DNA of 64,000 nucleotides from Oribacterium sp. P6A1 (GTDB lineage Bacteria; Bacillota; Clostridia; Lachnospirales; Lachnospiraceae): NCBI RefSeq assembly GCF_000702885.1, contig NZ_JNKO01000013.1, forward strand, positions 19,690-83,689, in the 5' to 3' direction. The notes under the pieces were generated by a model, which searched no databases, was not told where the DNA came from, and saw only the letters and a list, made by a program, of their open reading frames with translations. Shown here one piece after another: positions 51,625 to 61,041 of this stretch. The first letter of the stretch is position 1. Each line of letters starts with the position of its first letter. Made by a program: the position numbers and the translations under genes.

Positions 51625-53781
51625 ATGAAAAAATCAAACCTAGAACGGAAACTTTATAAAACAGGAGCGTTGTTGTCGGCAATCAGCATCTTTATTTCAG
51701 CACCGGCAGCTTCATTCCTTAACAGTGCATCTGTAGCTTATGCAGAATCCATGGCAGTAATAGCCGGAAGCAACGTAAATGTACGCTCCGGAGCAGGGAC
51801 AGACAGTTCCATAGTCACTGCTTTAGGAAACAATGCTCAGGTCACAGTAATGGATCAGACCACAGGAAGTGACGGTAAAGTCTGGTATCATATTTCCTTT
51901 TCCGGAGGAAGCGGATATGTACGTTCTGATTTCATCAGATATCAGACAAGCTATTCTTCCGATGTAAATTTTGAAAGCTATCTTTCCCAGCAGGGCTTTC
52001 CGGAAAGCTATAAACCGGCATTAAGACAGCTTCATTCCCAGTATCCGAACTGGGTCTTCACTGCAGAGCAGACCGGACTTGACTGGTCAGCAGTAATTCA
52101 GGCCGAGCTCCAGGGAACCAACAGTCTCATAGAAAAAAATGTCAGATCCTCATGGAAATCCACTGATCCCGGAAAGTTTGACTGGACAACATCATCCTGG
52201 CCCGGTTTCGACGGAGCCACATGGGTAGCTGCATCTCAGGGAATCCTGGAATACTATATGGATCCGAGAAATTTCCTTGATGAAGACTATATCTTCCAGT
52301 TCACTGCCCACAAATACGATCCAAATAAACAGACTCTTGAAGGATTGAAATCCATGGTTCAGGGAACTTTCCTTGCAGGTAATGTGAACGTTGATTCATC
52401 AAGTGCCCTCTATCAGTCTGCACTTCAGCAGATGTATGCAAATTCAGGTGTTGCCGCAGCAACTGATACAACTTCCGCAGCAACAGAATTAACAGGTCCT
52501 ACTGTGGCAGATTCCATTTCTGATCTCGTGAACTCAGGCATGAGTTCAGATGAGGTGGTGATAGCCTATGAGGCGCCATCAGCAGCCGATACCTCAAACT
52601 CAGTATCCGCTTTCGTTTCTTCCACAGGAACTGCTGACACTTCAGCCGTTACTTCAGCAGATTCTACCTATATAGTAGATGCCACCGGCACAGTAAGCGA
52701 TTCCTCAGCAGCAGTCATAGGTCCAACCGTTGGTGATGCATCCGTCAGCGCAGCAACAGACGGTTCTGCCGCAGCCACAAGCGACGCAGCCACTCTTCAG
52801 GCACTTGCACAGGGATCAGGCACCATGACTGTCACCTATTCGGATATCATCATGGAAGCTGCTCAGATTTCACAGGTCAACCCCTATGTACTGGCTTCAA
52901 TGATCATTCAGGAGCAGGGCACAAACGGAACCAGCGGTTCCATTTCAGGTGCAACAGGATACTATAACTTCTTCAATGTAGGTGCTTATGCATCAGGAGG
53001 TATGACTGCCGTTGAAAGAGGTCTCTGGTATGCTTCACAGAACGGCAGCTACAACAGACCATGGAATTCCATAGAGCGTGCCATCATAGGAGGAGCTCTT
53101 TTCTATGCTCAGAACTATGTAGATGCAGGACAGAACACTCTCTATTTAAAGAAGTTCAATGTTCAGGGCTCAAACATGTTCAAGCACCAGTACATGACCA
53201 ACACTCAGGGAGCCGCGGAAGAGGGCAAGAAGCTCGGCAAGGCCTACAACCAGACCATGAGAAACGATGCCATAGAGTTCTTTATTCCCGTATATAACAA
53301 CATGCCGGAAACAGCATGTGTCATGCCTACAAAGGACGGAAATCCAAACAACAAGCTGGCAGCTCTTTCCGTTGACGGATTCGCTCTTACACCCGGCTTT
53401 AATATGGATACAGAATCCTACACCCTTATCGTTGACCCTTCTGTGTCTTTCGTTAATGTTTCTGCCGCAGCAATTCATTCCGGTGCATCCATTTCAGGTG
53501 CAGGAACCATAGCATTGACAGAAGCATCCACCATCATCCCGCTCGTCGTAACAGCGGAAAACGGAGATCAGAGAACATACACCATAACCATCAACAAGGC
53601 TGTCGGCGGTATGCTGGGTACATCACAGACTGCTGCATCTGTATACGATCCTTTCCAGGGAGTTACGGTACAGGTCGAAGCTTATACTGACAACACAGGT
53701 GTAAGCCAGGAAACTGCAGCTACGGCATCTTCTGAAGCATTAGCATCTAATGTAGTTGAAGTTGGCGTCGGTCCATTGTAA
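51625..53781 (+). CDS. Secreted SH3 / N-acetylglucosaminidase-like wall protein
   Basis: Exported protein of 718 residues predicted to act on peptidoglycan. Parts: signal peptide to about residue 41 (cleavage after AYA), bacterial SH3 domain (about 43-107: NVNVRSGAGTDSS and GYVRSDFIRY), a segment with LHSQYPNWVFTAEQTGLDWS, an Ala/Ser/Thr-rich insertion (about 270-390), a glucosaminidase domain (about 400-570) with YSDIIMEAAQISQVNPYVLA, IIQEQG and YYNFFNVGAYASGG, and a cadherin-like beta-sandwich domain (about 575-660). The insertion between the two catalytic parts is longer than usual. No ribosome binding site of standard quality precedes the ATG. The next gene is also a surface protein with a cadherin-like domain. 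Confidence 0.85.
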   Translation: MKKSNLERKLYKTGALLSAISIFISAPAASFLNSASVAYAESMAVIAGSNVNVRSGAGTDSSIVTALGNNAQVTVMDQTTGSDGKVWYHISFSGGSGYVRSDFIRYQTSYSSDVNFESYLSQQGFPESYKPALRQLHSQYPNWVFTAEQTGLDWSAVIQAELQGTNSLIEKNVRSSWKSTDPGKFDWTTSSWPGFDGATWVAASQGILEYYMDPRNFLDEDYIFQFTAHKYDPNKQTLEGLKSMVQGTFLAGNVNVDSSSALYQSALQQMYANSGVAAATDTTSAATELTGPTVADSISDLVNSGMSSDEVVIAYEAPSAADTSNSVSAFVSSTGTADTSAVTSADSTYIVDATGTVSDSSAAVIGPTVGDASVSAATDGSAAATSDAATLQALAQGSGTMTVTYSDIIMEAAQISQVNPYVLASMIIQEQGTNGTSGSISGATGYYNFFNVGAYASGGMTAVERGLWYASQNGSYNRPWNSIERAIIGGALFYAQNYVDAGQNTLYLKKFNVQGSNMFKHQYMTNTQGAAEEGKKLGKAYNQTMRNDAIEFFIPVYNNMPETACVMPTKDGNPNNKLAALSVDGFALTPGFNMDTESYTLIVDPSVSFVNVSAAAIHSGASISGAGTIALTEASTIIPLVVTAENGDQRTYTITINKAVGGMLGTSQTAASVYDPFQGVTVQVEAYTDNTGVSQETAATASSEALASNVVEVGVGPL

Positions 53782-53818
53782 AATAAAGCGAAACACAAAA
53801 CATAAAAAAGAGGTTTTC

Positions 53819-55450
53819 ATGATTCATTTTAAATATTTTATAGCGACTGCTGCACTTTCAGCTCTTTTGTCCTTACAGGCACTGGCTGCTACAGCTTCAA
53901 TTTCCTTTTCGGATCCATCTGTAACAGTTGGTTCTGAAGTAAATGTCACCATGAAGGTTTCAAGTACAGACGGAACCCTTTCAAGATCTGACATTACTCT
54001 GGGATACGACACAAATCTGCTTCAGTTCGTAAGCGGAACAGATGCAGAAGGCGGCGCCGGCACCATTCGTGTCAAGGGTGCCACAAACGGTGCCGGTACA
54101 GGAACGCTGGAGTACAATCTGAAGTTCAACACATTGTCATCAGGCAGCGCTGCCATTAAGCTGGCAAACTACGAAGTATACGACACAGATGAAGCCATCG
54201 CTGAAGTCACACATCAGGGTTCATCTACAGTTACGGTATCTTCAAGTTCAACATCATCCAACAACGCTCTGTTATCAAGCCTGTTGGTTTCTCCCGGAAC
54301 TCTGACTCCTGAGTTCTCAAGTACTGTAACCGAATATTCAGTCATCGTCGGCACAGATGTAAATACCCTCGCCATCAATGCTTCAACTGAGGACAGCGGT
54401 GCATCTACTTCTGTAAGCGGCAACGAAAACCTTAATATGGGTGAGAATACTGTTTCAGTTACAGTAACAGCAGCTGACGGCATGACTCAGGCTCAATATA
54501 CCATAAAGGTAAACAAGCAGGAGGGAGGTCCCAGTGCAGGTGACGCTCAGGCAGCCAATACACAGACTGTAAATGAAGGCGTTAAGCTGAGCTCAAAGGA
54601 AAAGACCATCACCATCATGAACCCGGGTACAGATGTTGAAATTCCTGCAGGATTCGCAGAAAGCACCATCGACATCGACGGACATCAGGTTAAGGGATGG
54701 GTATGGAAGGAAGATACAGAGCATCAGTACTGCATAGTTTACGGTATGAATGATGCGGGTGAGCTCAATTTCTACCGCTATGACCTTTCAGAAAAGACTA
54801 TCCAGAGATATTTCGAAGACCCTGTCGAAGTAGATACAAAGAAGAATGCAGAGAAGTATCCTGAAGTTGTTGAGAGATATGACAAACTCGTAGGACAGTA
54901 CAACAGCATGTTCGTCCTTGCCTGCGTACTTGGCGGTCTGGTACTTTTACTCTTCATTTTTGTCATTGTCCTTCTTACACAGAGAAGAGGATCTTCACAC
55001 ACAGATCTGCTGCGTCGTTCAGATTCTCAGGACCCTAAGTCCGGTGTTCCGGAAGCATCTCCATCAGAAAAGCTTGATGAGACAATTGCTCTTGATACAC
55101 TTATGAGAAAAGATAATCTGAATACAGAAGATCTTGTAAATCCGGAGCTTGAGATGACAAGAGTCATCACAAAGAAGAGTGTTCAGAATAAGGATGATTC
55201 TTCTCTTGCCGAGAAAAGGATAGCTCAGGAAACAGGCCTCGATCTGGAGGATCTGGACAGTGATGATTCAGACGTAACAACAGCTGATGAGGATCTCGGA
55301 GCTACAAAGGCTTTCGATTTAAACAATGAATGGAAGACAGCAAGCTCACTTAACAGGTTTGCAAGTTCCAATGTCCAGGCAGCTGATGAAACAGTTTCTG
55401 CTGAGGAAGATACTGCAGAAAGCAATGGTCTCGATATAGAGGATTTATAA
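53819..55450 (+). CDS. Cohesin-like, membrane-anchored surface protein with cytoplasmic tail
   Basis: Protein of 543 residues. The ATG at 53819 behind AAAGAGG gives a signal peptide (AALSALLSLQALA|A); an in-frame TTG at 53756 inside the previous gene is rejected. Then come a cohesin-like domain (about 25-140: ISFSDPSVTVGSEVNVTMKV, LGYDTNLLQFVSG), a cadherin-like domain (about 163-245: LLSSLLVSPGTLTPEFSS), a region of unknown fold, one membrane span at about 363-388 and an acidic cytoplasmic tail of about 155 residues. Cohesins normally bind dockerins; no dockerin gene is in this window. The long tail suggests signalling or cytoskeletal contact. Function unknown. Confidence 0.8.
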   Translation: MIHFKYFIATAALSALLSLQALAATASISFSDPSVTVGSEVNVTMKVSSTDGTLSRSDITLGYDTNLLQFVSGTDAEGGAGTIRVKGATNGAGTGTLEYNLKFNTLSSGSAAIKLANYEVYDTDEAIAEVTHQGSSTVTVSSSSTSSNNALLSSLLVSPGTLTPEFSSTVTEYSVIVGTDVNTLAINASTEDSGASTSVSGNENLNMGENTVSVTVTAADGMTQAQYTIKVNKQEGGPSAGDAQAANTQTVNEGVKLSSKEKTITIMNPGTDVEIPAGFAESTIDIDGHQVKGWVWKEDTEHQYCIVYGMNDAGELNFYRYDLSEKTIQRYFEDPVEVDTKKNAEKYPEVVERYDKLVGQYNSMFVLACVLGGLVLLLFIFVIVLLTQRRGSSHTDLLRRSDSQDPKSGVPEASPSEKLDETIALDTLMRKDNLNTEDLVNPELEMTRVITKKSVQNKDDSSLAEKRIAQETGLDLEDLDSDDSDVTTADEDLGATKAFDLNNEWKTASSLNRFASSNVQAADETVSAEEDTAESNGLDIEDL

Positions 55451-55550
55451 ATCCGGAAAGTATATCCCCGGGGTTGCGGCTTTTGATTTATTGCCGGTTA
55501 CCGGAATGTTCCCGGAAGCCCATATACGAAACCGAAATATTGACGCAATT

Positions 55551-55588
55551 AACGGCAGATGTCCCACAGCGGGTATCTGCCGTTTTCA
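55551..55588 (+). terminator. Terminator after the cohesin-like gene
   Basis: AACGGCAGAT (55551-55560) pairs with ATCTGCCGTT (55575-55584), followed by TTC; a small CCC/GGG stem lies inside. Confidence 0.8.
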
Positions 55589-55706
55589 TATAATGATGAT
55601 GCAATGTTCAAAAGACTTTATCTTACACATCGTACTTTGTCCTCCCGTATTGTTCCACTGCAAAAAAATTTGAATTAAATTTGATGTCGTATACAGTGAA
55701 CATTCA

Positions 55707-55735
55707 TTGATTAAATCCTACAAATGTCCTAGAAT
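55707..55735 (+). promoter_or_regulatory. Putative clpC promoter
   Basis: TTGATT (55707-55712), 17-base spacer, TAGAAT (55730-55735), 24 bases before the start codon. Confidence 0.55.
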
Positions 55736-55759
55736 ATCTTTTATGAAAGGTGGTAAAGC

Positions 55760-58384
55760 ATGAATCAATTTACTATTCAGGCTCAGCGTTCTCTTCAGCT
55801 CGCCATAGAAGCTGCAGAGGAACTCGGGCACAATTACATAGGAACTGAACATATTCTGCTGGGTCTTCGAAGAGAAGGTACAGCAGTGGCTGCCAAGGTA
55901 TTACAGTCAAACGGCATCGACGACGAAAAAATCAAGGAGATGATTGCCAAATTCATCTCAGCTGATAACAGTGTTGCCATCACTGACCGTGCAGGTTACA
56001 CACCTTCAGCCAAGAAGATCATGGAAAATTCCATGCAGGAGGCTATGCGCTCCGGCTCCAGACTTGTGGGTACAGAGCACATACTTATCTCTCTGCTTAA
56101 AGATACAAGCTGCGTAGCTTCAAGAATCATCGCTACCCTTGGAGGAAATGCACAGCGCATGTACCAGCAGATCATGGCGGTTATCGGAGATGACATCGTC
56201 GTAGATGAACGTTCTTCCCGTCAGTCCCAGCCTGCAAAGCAGACTGATACACCGACTCTTGACCAGTATTCAAGAGATCTGACCGAGATGGCTGCAAACG
56301 GTAAACTGGATCCTGTCATCGGACGTGAAGCTGAAATCATGAGAGTCATCCAGATCCTCTCCAGACGTACCAAGAACAACCCTTGCCTCATAGGTGAGCC
56401 GGGTGTAGGTAAAACTGCTGTTGTAGAGGGACTTGCCGAGCGTATATTCTCAGGTGACGTACCTGAGACCATTCAGAGCAAGCGTCTCGTTACTCTGGAT
56501 ATCTCCGGCATGGTAGCAGGTTCCAAATATCGCGGAGAATTTGAGGAGCGTATAAAGAGAGTCATTGCCGAAGCAAGAAATGACGGAAATGTCCTTCTTT
56601 TTATCGATGAGATACACACCATCATCGGTGCAGGAGGCGCGGAAGGAGCATTGGACGCAGCAAACATCCTGAAGCCTGCACTGGCAAGAGGCGAGCTGCA
56701 GATCATCGGTGCCACAACTCTTGATGAATACAGAAAACATATTGAAAAGGATGCTGCTCTTGAGCGTCGTTTCCAGCCCGTAACCGTGGACGAGCCCTCA
56801 GAGGATGAAACCTACGACATACTGAAGGGCGTAGCACCAAAGTATGAGGAACACCATCATGTTATTATCGATGATGAGGCTCTCAAGGCCGCTGTATCAC
56901 TGTCCGTGCGTTACATTAACGACAGGTACCTTCCGGACAAGGCCATAGACCTTGTGGATGAAGCGGCTTCAAAAATCCGCATCACTTCATCAGGTGAACC
57001 ACAGTCCATAAAGAATCTCCGTGCACAGATAGAGGCTTTGGAAGCCGATAAGGAGCAGTGCATCCGTAAGGAAGATTTCGAGGGCGCTTCAGAGATTAAA
57101 AAGAAGCAGGAGCAGAAGAAGCAGAAGCTCGACAAAGAATTCGAAAAGTGGCAGAAGGATAAGGAAGAGAATATACTTCATGTCACAGAAACAGATATAG
57201 CTCACGTTGTGTCCGAGTGGACCAAGATTCCTGTACAGAAGCTCACAGAGGGCGAAACAGAGAAGCTTATGCGCCTTGAGGATACACTTCATAAGAGGGT
57301 CGTAGGTCAGGCAGAGGCTGTTTCAGCAGTTTCCAAGGCCATAAAGAGAGGAAGAGTCGGTCTTAAGGATCCTAAACGTCCTATCGGTTCTTTCATGTTC
57401 CTGGGCCCTACAGGTGTAGGTAAGACAGAACTTTCAAAGGCACTGGCTGAGGCCATGTTCGGTTCAGAGAATAACCTTATCCGCGTTGATATGTCAGAGT
57501 ACATGGAGAAGTACAGTGTCTCCAAAATGATCGGTTCGCCGCCAGGATATGTGGGATACGACGAGGGCGGACAGCTCAGTGAAAAGGTACGCCGAAACCC
57601 ATACTCCGTTATTCTTTTCGACGAGATCGAGAAGGCTCATCCTGATGTACTGAACATACTTCTTCAGGTACTTGATGACGGTCACATCACAGATGCACAG
57701 GGCCGTAAGGTTTCCTTCAAGAATACTATCATCATCATGACTTCCAATGCCGGCGCCGAGCAGATAGTGAGCCCTAAGCGTCTCGGTTTTGACACCGGTG
57801 ACGGTTCTGCCGAGAAAGACTATCAGTTCATGCAGAGCAGGGTCATGGATGAGGTACACCGCATATTCAAGCCGGAGTTCCTTAACCGTATCGATGAGAT
57901 CATCGTATTCCATCAGATCACAAGGGACAATATGAAGGACATCCTTGACATCATGATGAGAGATGTTATTAACCGTGCAAGCACTCAGATGAATATCCGT
58001 ATAAGTCTTGATGCTAAGTCCAGGGAGTGGATCATCGAGAAGGGCTTTAACCCTAAGTTCGGTGCAAGACCTCTCCGCCGTACCATTCAGACTGAGGTTG
58101 AGGATAAACTTGCAGAGGAGATACTGGACGGTAAGATTCCTGAAAATTCAACCGTAAAGATCACTGTTGATAAGGAAGGTAATGTTCTGAAATTTACCGA
58201 TAAGAGTAAGCCTGAAGGGACTGCAGCTAAATCTTCGGAAAAGAAGGCTTCTGAGAAGAAATCTTCAACTGCAAAAACTGCTGCAAAGAAAACAACTGCT
58301 GCAGGAAGGAAAACTTCTTCAGGAAGAAAGAAGACTGCTGAGCCTGTTAAGGAAGAGGATAAAGCTTCATCCGATGCAGAGTAA
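55760..58384 (+). CDS. clpC: ATP-dependent Clp protease ATP-binding subunit ClpC with basic C-terminal tail
   Basis: AAA+ unfoldase and disaggregase that works with ClpP. The 874 residues contain the double Clp-N repeat, first AAA+ module with Walker [14 protein letters not shown] and Walker [15 protein letters not shown]-like linker ([19 protein letters not shown]), second AAA+ module with [14 protein letters not shown], and the ClpP-binding loop (LGF in [10 protein letters not shown]). Unlike most ClpC proteins (about 810-820 residues), it ends with a tail of about 55 residues rich in Lys, Ser, Ala and Thr (for example [16 protein letters not shown]). The tail resembles the histone-like protein at 43448. 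AAAGGTGG precedes the ATG. Confidence 0.96.
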   Translation: MNQFTIQAQRSLQLAIEAAEELGHNYIGTEHILLGLRREGTAVAAKVLQSNGIDDEKIKEMIAKFISADNSVAITDRAGYTPSAKKIMENSMQEAMRSGSRLVGTEHILISLLKDTSCVASRIIATLGGNAQRMYQQIMAVIGDDIVVDERSSRQSQPAKQTDTPTLDQYSRDLTEMAANGKLDPVIGREAEIMRVIQILSRRTKNNPCLIGEPGVGKTAVVEGLAERIFSGDVPETIQSKRLVTLDISGMVAGSKYRGEFEERIKRVIAEARNDGNVLLFIDEIHTIIGAGGAEGALDAANILKPALARGELQIIGATTLDEYRKHIEKDAALERRFQPVTVDEPSEDETYDILKGVAPKYEEHHHVIIDDEALKAAVSLSVRYINDRYLPDKAIDLVDEAASKIRITSSGEPQSIKNLRAQIEALEADKEQCIRKEDFEGASEIKKKQEQKKQKLDKEFEKWQKDKEENILHVTETDIAHVVSEWTKIPVQKLTEGETEKLMRLEDTLHKRVVGQAEAVSAVSKAIKRGRVGLKDPKRPIGSFMFLGPTGVGKTELSKALAEAMFGSENNLIRVDMSEYMEKYSVSKMIGSPPGYVGYDEGGQLSEKVRRNPYSVILFDEIEKAHPDVLNILLQVLDDGHITDAQGRKVSFKNTIIIMTSNAGAEQIVSPKRLGFDTGDGSAEKDYQFMQSRVMDEVHRIFKPEFLNRIDEIIVFHQITRDNMKDILDIMMRDVINRASTQMNIRISLDAKSREWIIEKGFNPKFGARPLRRTIQTEVEDKLAEEILDGKIPENSTVKITVDKEGNVLKFTDKSKPEGTAAKSSEKKASEKKSSTAKTAAKKTTAAGRKTSSGRKKTAEPVKEEDKASSDAE

Positions 58385-58444
58385 AAAATACGGCATCCTG
58401 CTTTTTCGGGAAGCGGGATAAATAATAAAAACGCCAATTCAATG

Positions 58445-58490
58445 AACCAGAATTCCGGTCATTTCATAGGACCTGAATTCTGGTTTTCAT
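58445..58490 (+). terminator. Terminator after clpC
   Basis: AACCAGAATTC (58445-58455) pairs with GAATTCTGGTT (58475-58485), with an inner GGTC/GACC stem; TTTTC follows. Confidence 0.75.
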
Positions 58491-58514
58491 AATTGTCAGC
58501 TAAAGGAGCACCTA

Positions 58515-59900
58515 ATGGCAAAGGCAACATCAAAATTTTTCTGCAAAGAGTGTGGATATGAATCAGCCAAGTGGCTGGGACAGTGCCCGGGCTGCAGAGC
58601 CTGGAACAGTTTCGTTGAGGAGCCCGTTGCAAGCACCTCCGGGACTAAAGCATTTTCAAAATCAACAGGACTCCGTCCCGCAAGACAAAAGCCCGTCCGT
58701 ATAGACGAGATTGCTCTTCAAAAGGAAGACCGTCTTCCTACCGGTTTCAAGGAGCTGGACAGGGTTCTGGGGGGCGGAATAGTGGTTGGATCCCTGGTAC
58801 TTTTAGGCGGCGACCCCGGTATAGGTAAGTCAACCCTGCTTCTTGAAGTATCAAGAAATCTCGCGGCAGATGCTAAAAAGAAGGTCCTTTATGTTTCCGG
58901 AGAGGAAAGTCTAAAGCAGATAAAAATGAGAGCTGAAAGGATCGTAAACATTAGCGGCGACCTTAAATTCATGACTGAGACAAACATAGAAAACATAGTC
59001 GAGACTATCCGTGAGGAGCAGCCTCAATTTGTGGTTATCGACTCCATACAGACCATGTACACGGATACTGTCACCGCAGCTCCCGGTTCCGTGAGCCAGG
59101 TCCGTGAATCCTCCGCACAGCTCCTTCGTCTCGCAAAGGAAAACGGCATAGCCATCTTCATAGTCGGTCATGTGACGAAGGATGGTAATGTTGCCGGCCC
59201 GAAGATTCTCGAGCACATGGTGGACGTTGTCCTTTACTTCGAGGGTGAGAGCAGCGGCAGTCTCCGTATCATGCATGGTCAGAAGAACAGATTCGGTTCC
59301 ACCAATGAAATCGCTGTTTTCGAAATGGATGGTGACGGTCTTCATGAAGTGCTGAATCCTTCGGAGCTTCTGCTTTCCGGACGTCCTGTAGGTGCCTCAG
59401 GTTCGGTTGTTTCCTGCGGTATGGAGGGCACCAGACCCCTTCTTATGGAGATTCAGGGCCTTGTTGTACAGAGTGCCTTTAACCTTCCGAGACGTACCAC
59501 AAACGGTATCGACTACAACCGACTGAATATGCTTATCGCCATTATTGAACGTCGCCTGAATCTTGAAATCGGAAAGTACGATGCCTATGTCAATATCACA
59601 GGCGGTCTTCGCATCGCTGAGCCTTCCATGGATCTCGCCATCATAATGTCACTTATTTCATCCTACATGAATATCGAAATAAGTGACGATATCATGATAT
59701 TCGGTGAGGTAGGTCTCTCCGGAGAGGTACGCGCGGTATCCAACGCCGAGCAGAGGATAGAAGAGGCCGTCAGACTCGGTTTTAACAAAATCGTTCTTCC
59801 CGCATATCACGCCAAGAAGTTCAATGACCGAAACCTTAAGGATGTCCAGCTGGTTCCCGTCAGAAACATTCGCGAAGCCCTTCAGATCATGAAGAAATAA
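58515..59900 (+). CDS. radA: DNA repair protein RadA
   Basis: DNA-dependent ATPase that promotes branch migration in homologous recombination. The 461 residues have the N-terminal zinc finger (CKECGYESAKWLGQCPGC), the RecA-like core with Walker A GGDPGIGKSTLLLE and the RadA-specific KNRFGSTNE motif, and a C-terminal Lon-like domain (from about 275) that lacks protease activity in this family. AAGGAG precedes the ATG. It follows clpC as is common in Firmicutes, where clpC-radA-disA often go together; disA is absent here, CdaA being the c-di-AMP synthase found in this window. Confidence 0.96.
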   Translation: MAKATSKFFCKECGYESAKWLGQCPGCRAWNSFVEEPVASTSGTKAFSKSTGLRPARQKPVRIDEIALQKEDRLPTGFKELDRVLGGGIVVGSLVLLGGDPGIGKSTLLLEVSRNLAADAKKKVLYVSGEESLKQIKMRAERIVNISGDLKFMTETNIENIVETIREEQPQFVVIDSIQTMYTDTVTAAPGSVSQVRESSAQLLRLAKENGIAIFIVGHVTKDGNVAGPKILEHMVDVVLYFEGESSGSLRIMHGQKNRFGSTNEIAVFEMDGDGLHEVLNPSELLLSGRPVGASGSVVSCGMEGTRPLLMEIQGLVVQSAFNLPRRTTNGIDYNRLNMLIAIIERRLNLEIGKYDAYVNITGGLRIAEPSMDLAIIMSLISSYMNIEISDDIMIFGEVGLSGEVRAVSNAEQRIEEAVRLGFNKIVLPAYHAKKFNDRNLKDVQLVPVRNIREALQIMKK

Positions 59901-59929
59901 TCAGAAATTGTCAGACCTGTGCATAAGTT

Positions 59930-59958
59930 CCGGCAGCATAAGTTATGTTGCCGGTTAT
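59930..59958 (+). terminator. Hairpin after radA, possible terminator
   Basis: CCGGCAGCATA (59930-59940) pairs with TATGTTGCCGG (59944-59954) with one G-T pair and a three-base loop; only TTATT follows, so termination may be weak. Confidence 0.5.
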
Positions 59959-60109
59959 TACGCCGAAATAATAGTATGATATAAGTGTCATAAGTCTTCC
60001 CTTTGCCTGAATAGATACAACATAACGGTGACTGCAAATCGTGAAGGGTCCGATATCGACTTTTGACACTTCCATGATACTTTATGTCACTTTCCAATGG
60101 AGGGCAGGA

Positions 60110-60640
60110 ATGGAATTTTCTATCTTATATTCAATAACACGCACAGCCTTTTTAGACAGTTTTTTTCTTACTTTAACAAGTATCGTAGGGTCATACGGAC
60201 AACTTTTCCTGATCGCCGGCATATTACTGGCTGTTTATAAAAAAACAAGAAAAACAGGTATAGCCCTTTTGCTTTTGTATTTCGGCGTATTACTTTTCGG
60301 CCAGCTTATATTTAAGAATCTGTTCAGCCGACCCCGTCCCTGTCAGATAGACCAGACTTTTGCATTACTGATTGCAAGACCCACAAGTTCATCATTTCCT
60401 TCCACCCATTCAGCATGGGCATTTGGAGCAGCAACAGTTATTTTTATGAATTACAGAAAGGCCGGAATAGCAGCTTTCATTTTAGCGGGTATTATAGCTT
60501 TCAGCAGACTGTATCTTTTCATGCATTTTCCGACGGATGTTCTTTTTGGAACAATCATGGGAATCATTTTAGGTGTCGCAGCAGTGAAACTAAGTAATCG
60601 ATTCAACAACCCGCCTGCCGCGAAGACACCGGAGACGTGA
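60110..60640 (+). CDS. PAP2-family membrane phosphatase
   Basis: Integral membrane phosphatase of the PAP2 superfamily, typically acting on undecaprenyl diphosphate, phosphatidic acid or similar lipids. About 176 residues with the three catalytic motifs: KNLFSRPRP (KxxxxxxRP), PSTHSAW (PSxH) and SRLYLFMHFPTDVLFG (SRxxxxxHxxxD), all intact, and about five spans. The ATG at 60110 is preceded by TGGAGGGCAGGA; an in-frame GTG at 60041 lacks a ribosome binding site and is rejected. A role in recycling undecaprenyl carrier would fit the wall genes around, but the substrate is not known. Confidence 0.88.
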   Translation: MEFSILYSITRTAFLDSFFLTLTSIVGSYGQLFLIAGILLAVYKKTRKTGIALLLLYFGVLLFGQLIFKNLFSRPRPCQIDQTFALLIARPTSSSFPSTHSAWAFGAATVIFMNYRKAGIAAFILAGIIAFSRLYLFMHFPTDVLFGTIMGIILGVAAVKLSNRFNNPPAAKTPET

Positions 60641-60747
60641 TGAAGTTTTATCTCCGGATAGCTTCAAAGTCTTAGGGTATAGTACTGTGGAATTTAACTT
60701 TACACTTCACGGGAACAAAAAAGGAAAGAGAAAAATCAAAAAAGTTC

Positions 60748-60776
60748 TTGACGAAAGTAAAAATAATCGGTATATT
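60748..60776 (+). promoter_or_regulatory. tRNA-Trp promoter
   Basis: TTGACG (60748-60753), 17-base spacer, TATATT (60771-60776). The leader to the tRNA contains the GTCGCT/AGCGAC hairpin at 60783-60801. Confidence 0.75.
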
Positions 60777-60782
60777 ATACGA

Positions 60783-60801
60783 GTCGCTTGAAACGAGCGA
60801 C
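60783..60801 (+). repeat. Short hairpin in the tRNA-Trp leader
   Basis: GTCGCT (60783-60788) and AGCGAC (60796-60801) lie between the expected transcription start and the tRNA 5' end at 60806; may aid processing. Confidence 0.4.
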
Positions 60802-60805
60802 ACAC

Positions 60806-60876
60806 AGGGGTTTCATCCAATGGTAAGATATCGGTCTCCAAAACCGCTCATGGGGGTTCGAATCCCTCAACCCCTG
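60806..60876 (+). tRNA. tRNA-Trp (anticodon CCA)
   Basis: A 71-base tRNA with acceptor stem AGGGGTT/AACCCCT, anticodon CCA at 60838-60840 in loop CTCCAAA, T arm GGGGG-TTCGAAT-CCCTC and discriminator G, as usual for tryptophan. CCA is not encoded. Its 3' end borders accessory DNA with a recombinase gene, which suggests it is or was an integration site. Confidence 0.93.
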
Positions 60877-60895
60877 CTCGCAAAAGAGCAGAATC

Positions 60896-60930
60896 AAGGA
60901 TTTCCGAGGAATCGGAAATCCTTTTTTTGT
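60896..60930 (+). terminator. Terminator after tRNA-Trp
   Basis: AAGGATTTCCGA (60896-60907) pairs with TCGGAAATCCTT (60912-60923) around GGAA, followed by TTTTTG. Confidence 0.93.
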
Positions 60931-60961
60931 TGTCCGGAGAGATAAATTTCTTATCAAAAAA

Positions 60962-60990
60962 GGTCACCGGAGGTCACCAAAGAGGTCACC
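60962..60990. repeat. Three spaced GGTCACC repeats
   Basis: GGTCACC occurs at 60962-60968, 60972-60978 and 60984-60990, that is at intervals of 10 and 12 bases, about one helical turn. Each copy is preceded by A. They lie between the tRNA-Trp terminator and a recombinase-like gene, so they could be recombinase arm-binding sites. Confidence 0.6.
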
Positions 60991-61041
60991 AATTTTGGAG
61001 CTCTGATTGAATAATTCATAATTATTCAAAGGAGTTTAATT

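Larger units (their letters stand above)
55451..55759 (+). other. Intergenic region before clpC
   Basis: These 309 bases hold the terminator of the surface protein gene (55551-55588) and the clpC promoter (55707-55735). No ctsR, mcsA or mcsB gene and no CtsR-like tandem GGTCAAA site are seen, so clpC is not organised as in Bacillus. The remaining bases show no ORF with a ribosome binding site. Confidence 0.6.

Noticed and set aside
52441..52860. Separate gene or intein within the SH3/glucosaminidase protein
   Set aside because: The insertion is low complexity (Ala/Ser/Thr) in the same frame, without start signals or intein motifs; a linker explains it.
60962..60990. CRISPR-like repeats
   Set aside because: GGTCACC copies are seven bases at 10-12 base intervals with no spacers; no cas genes are nearby.
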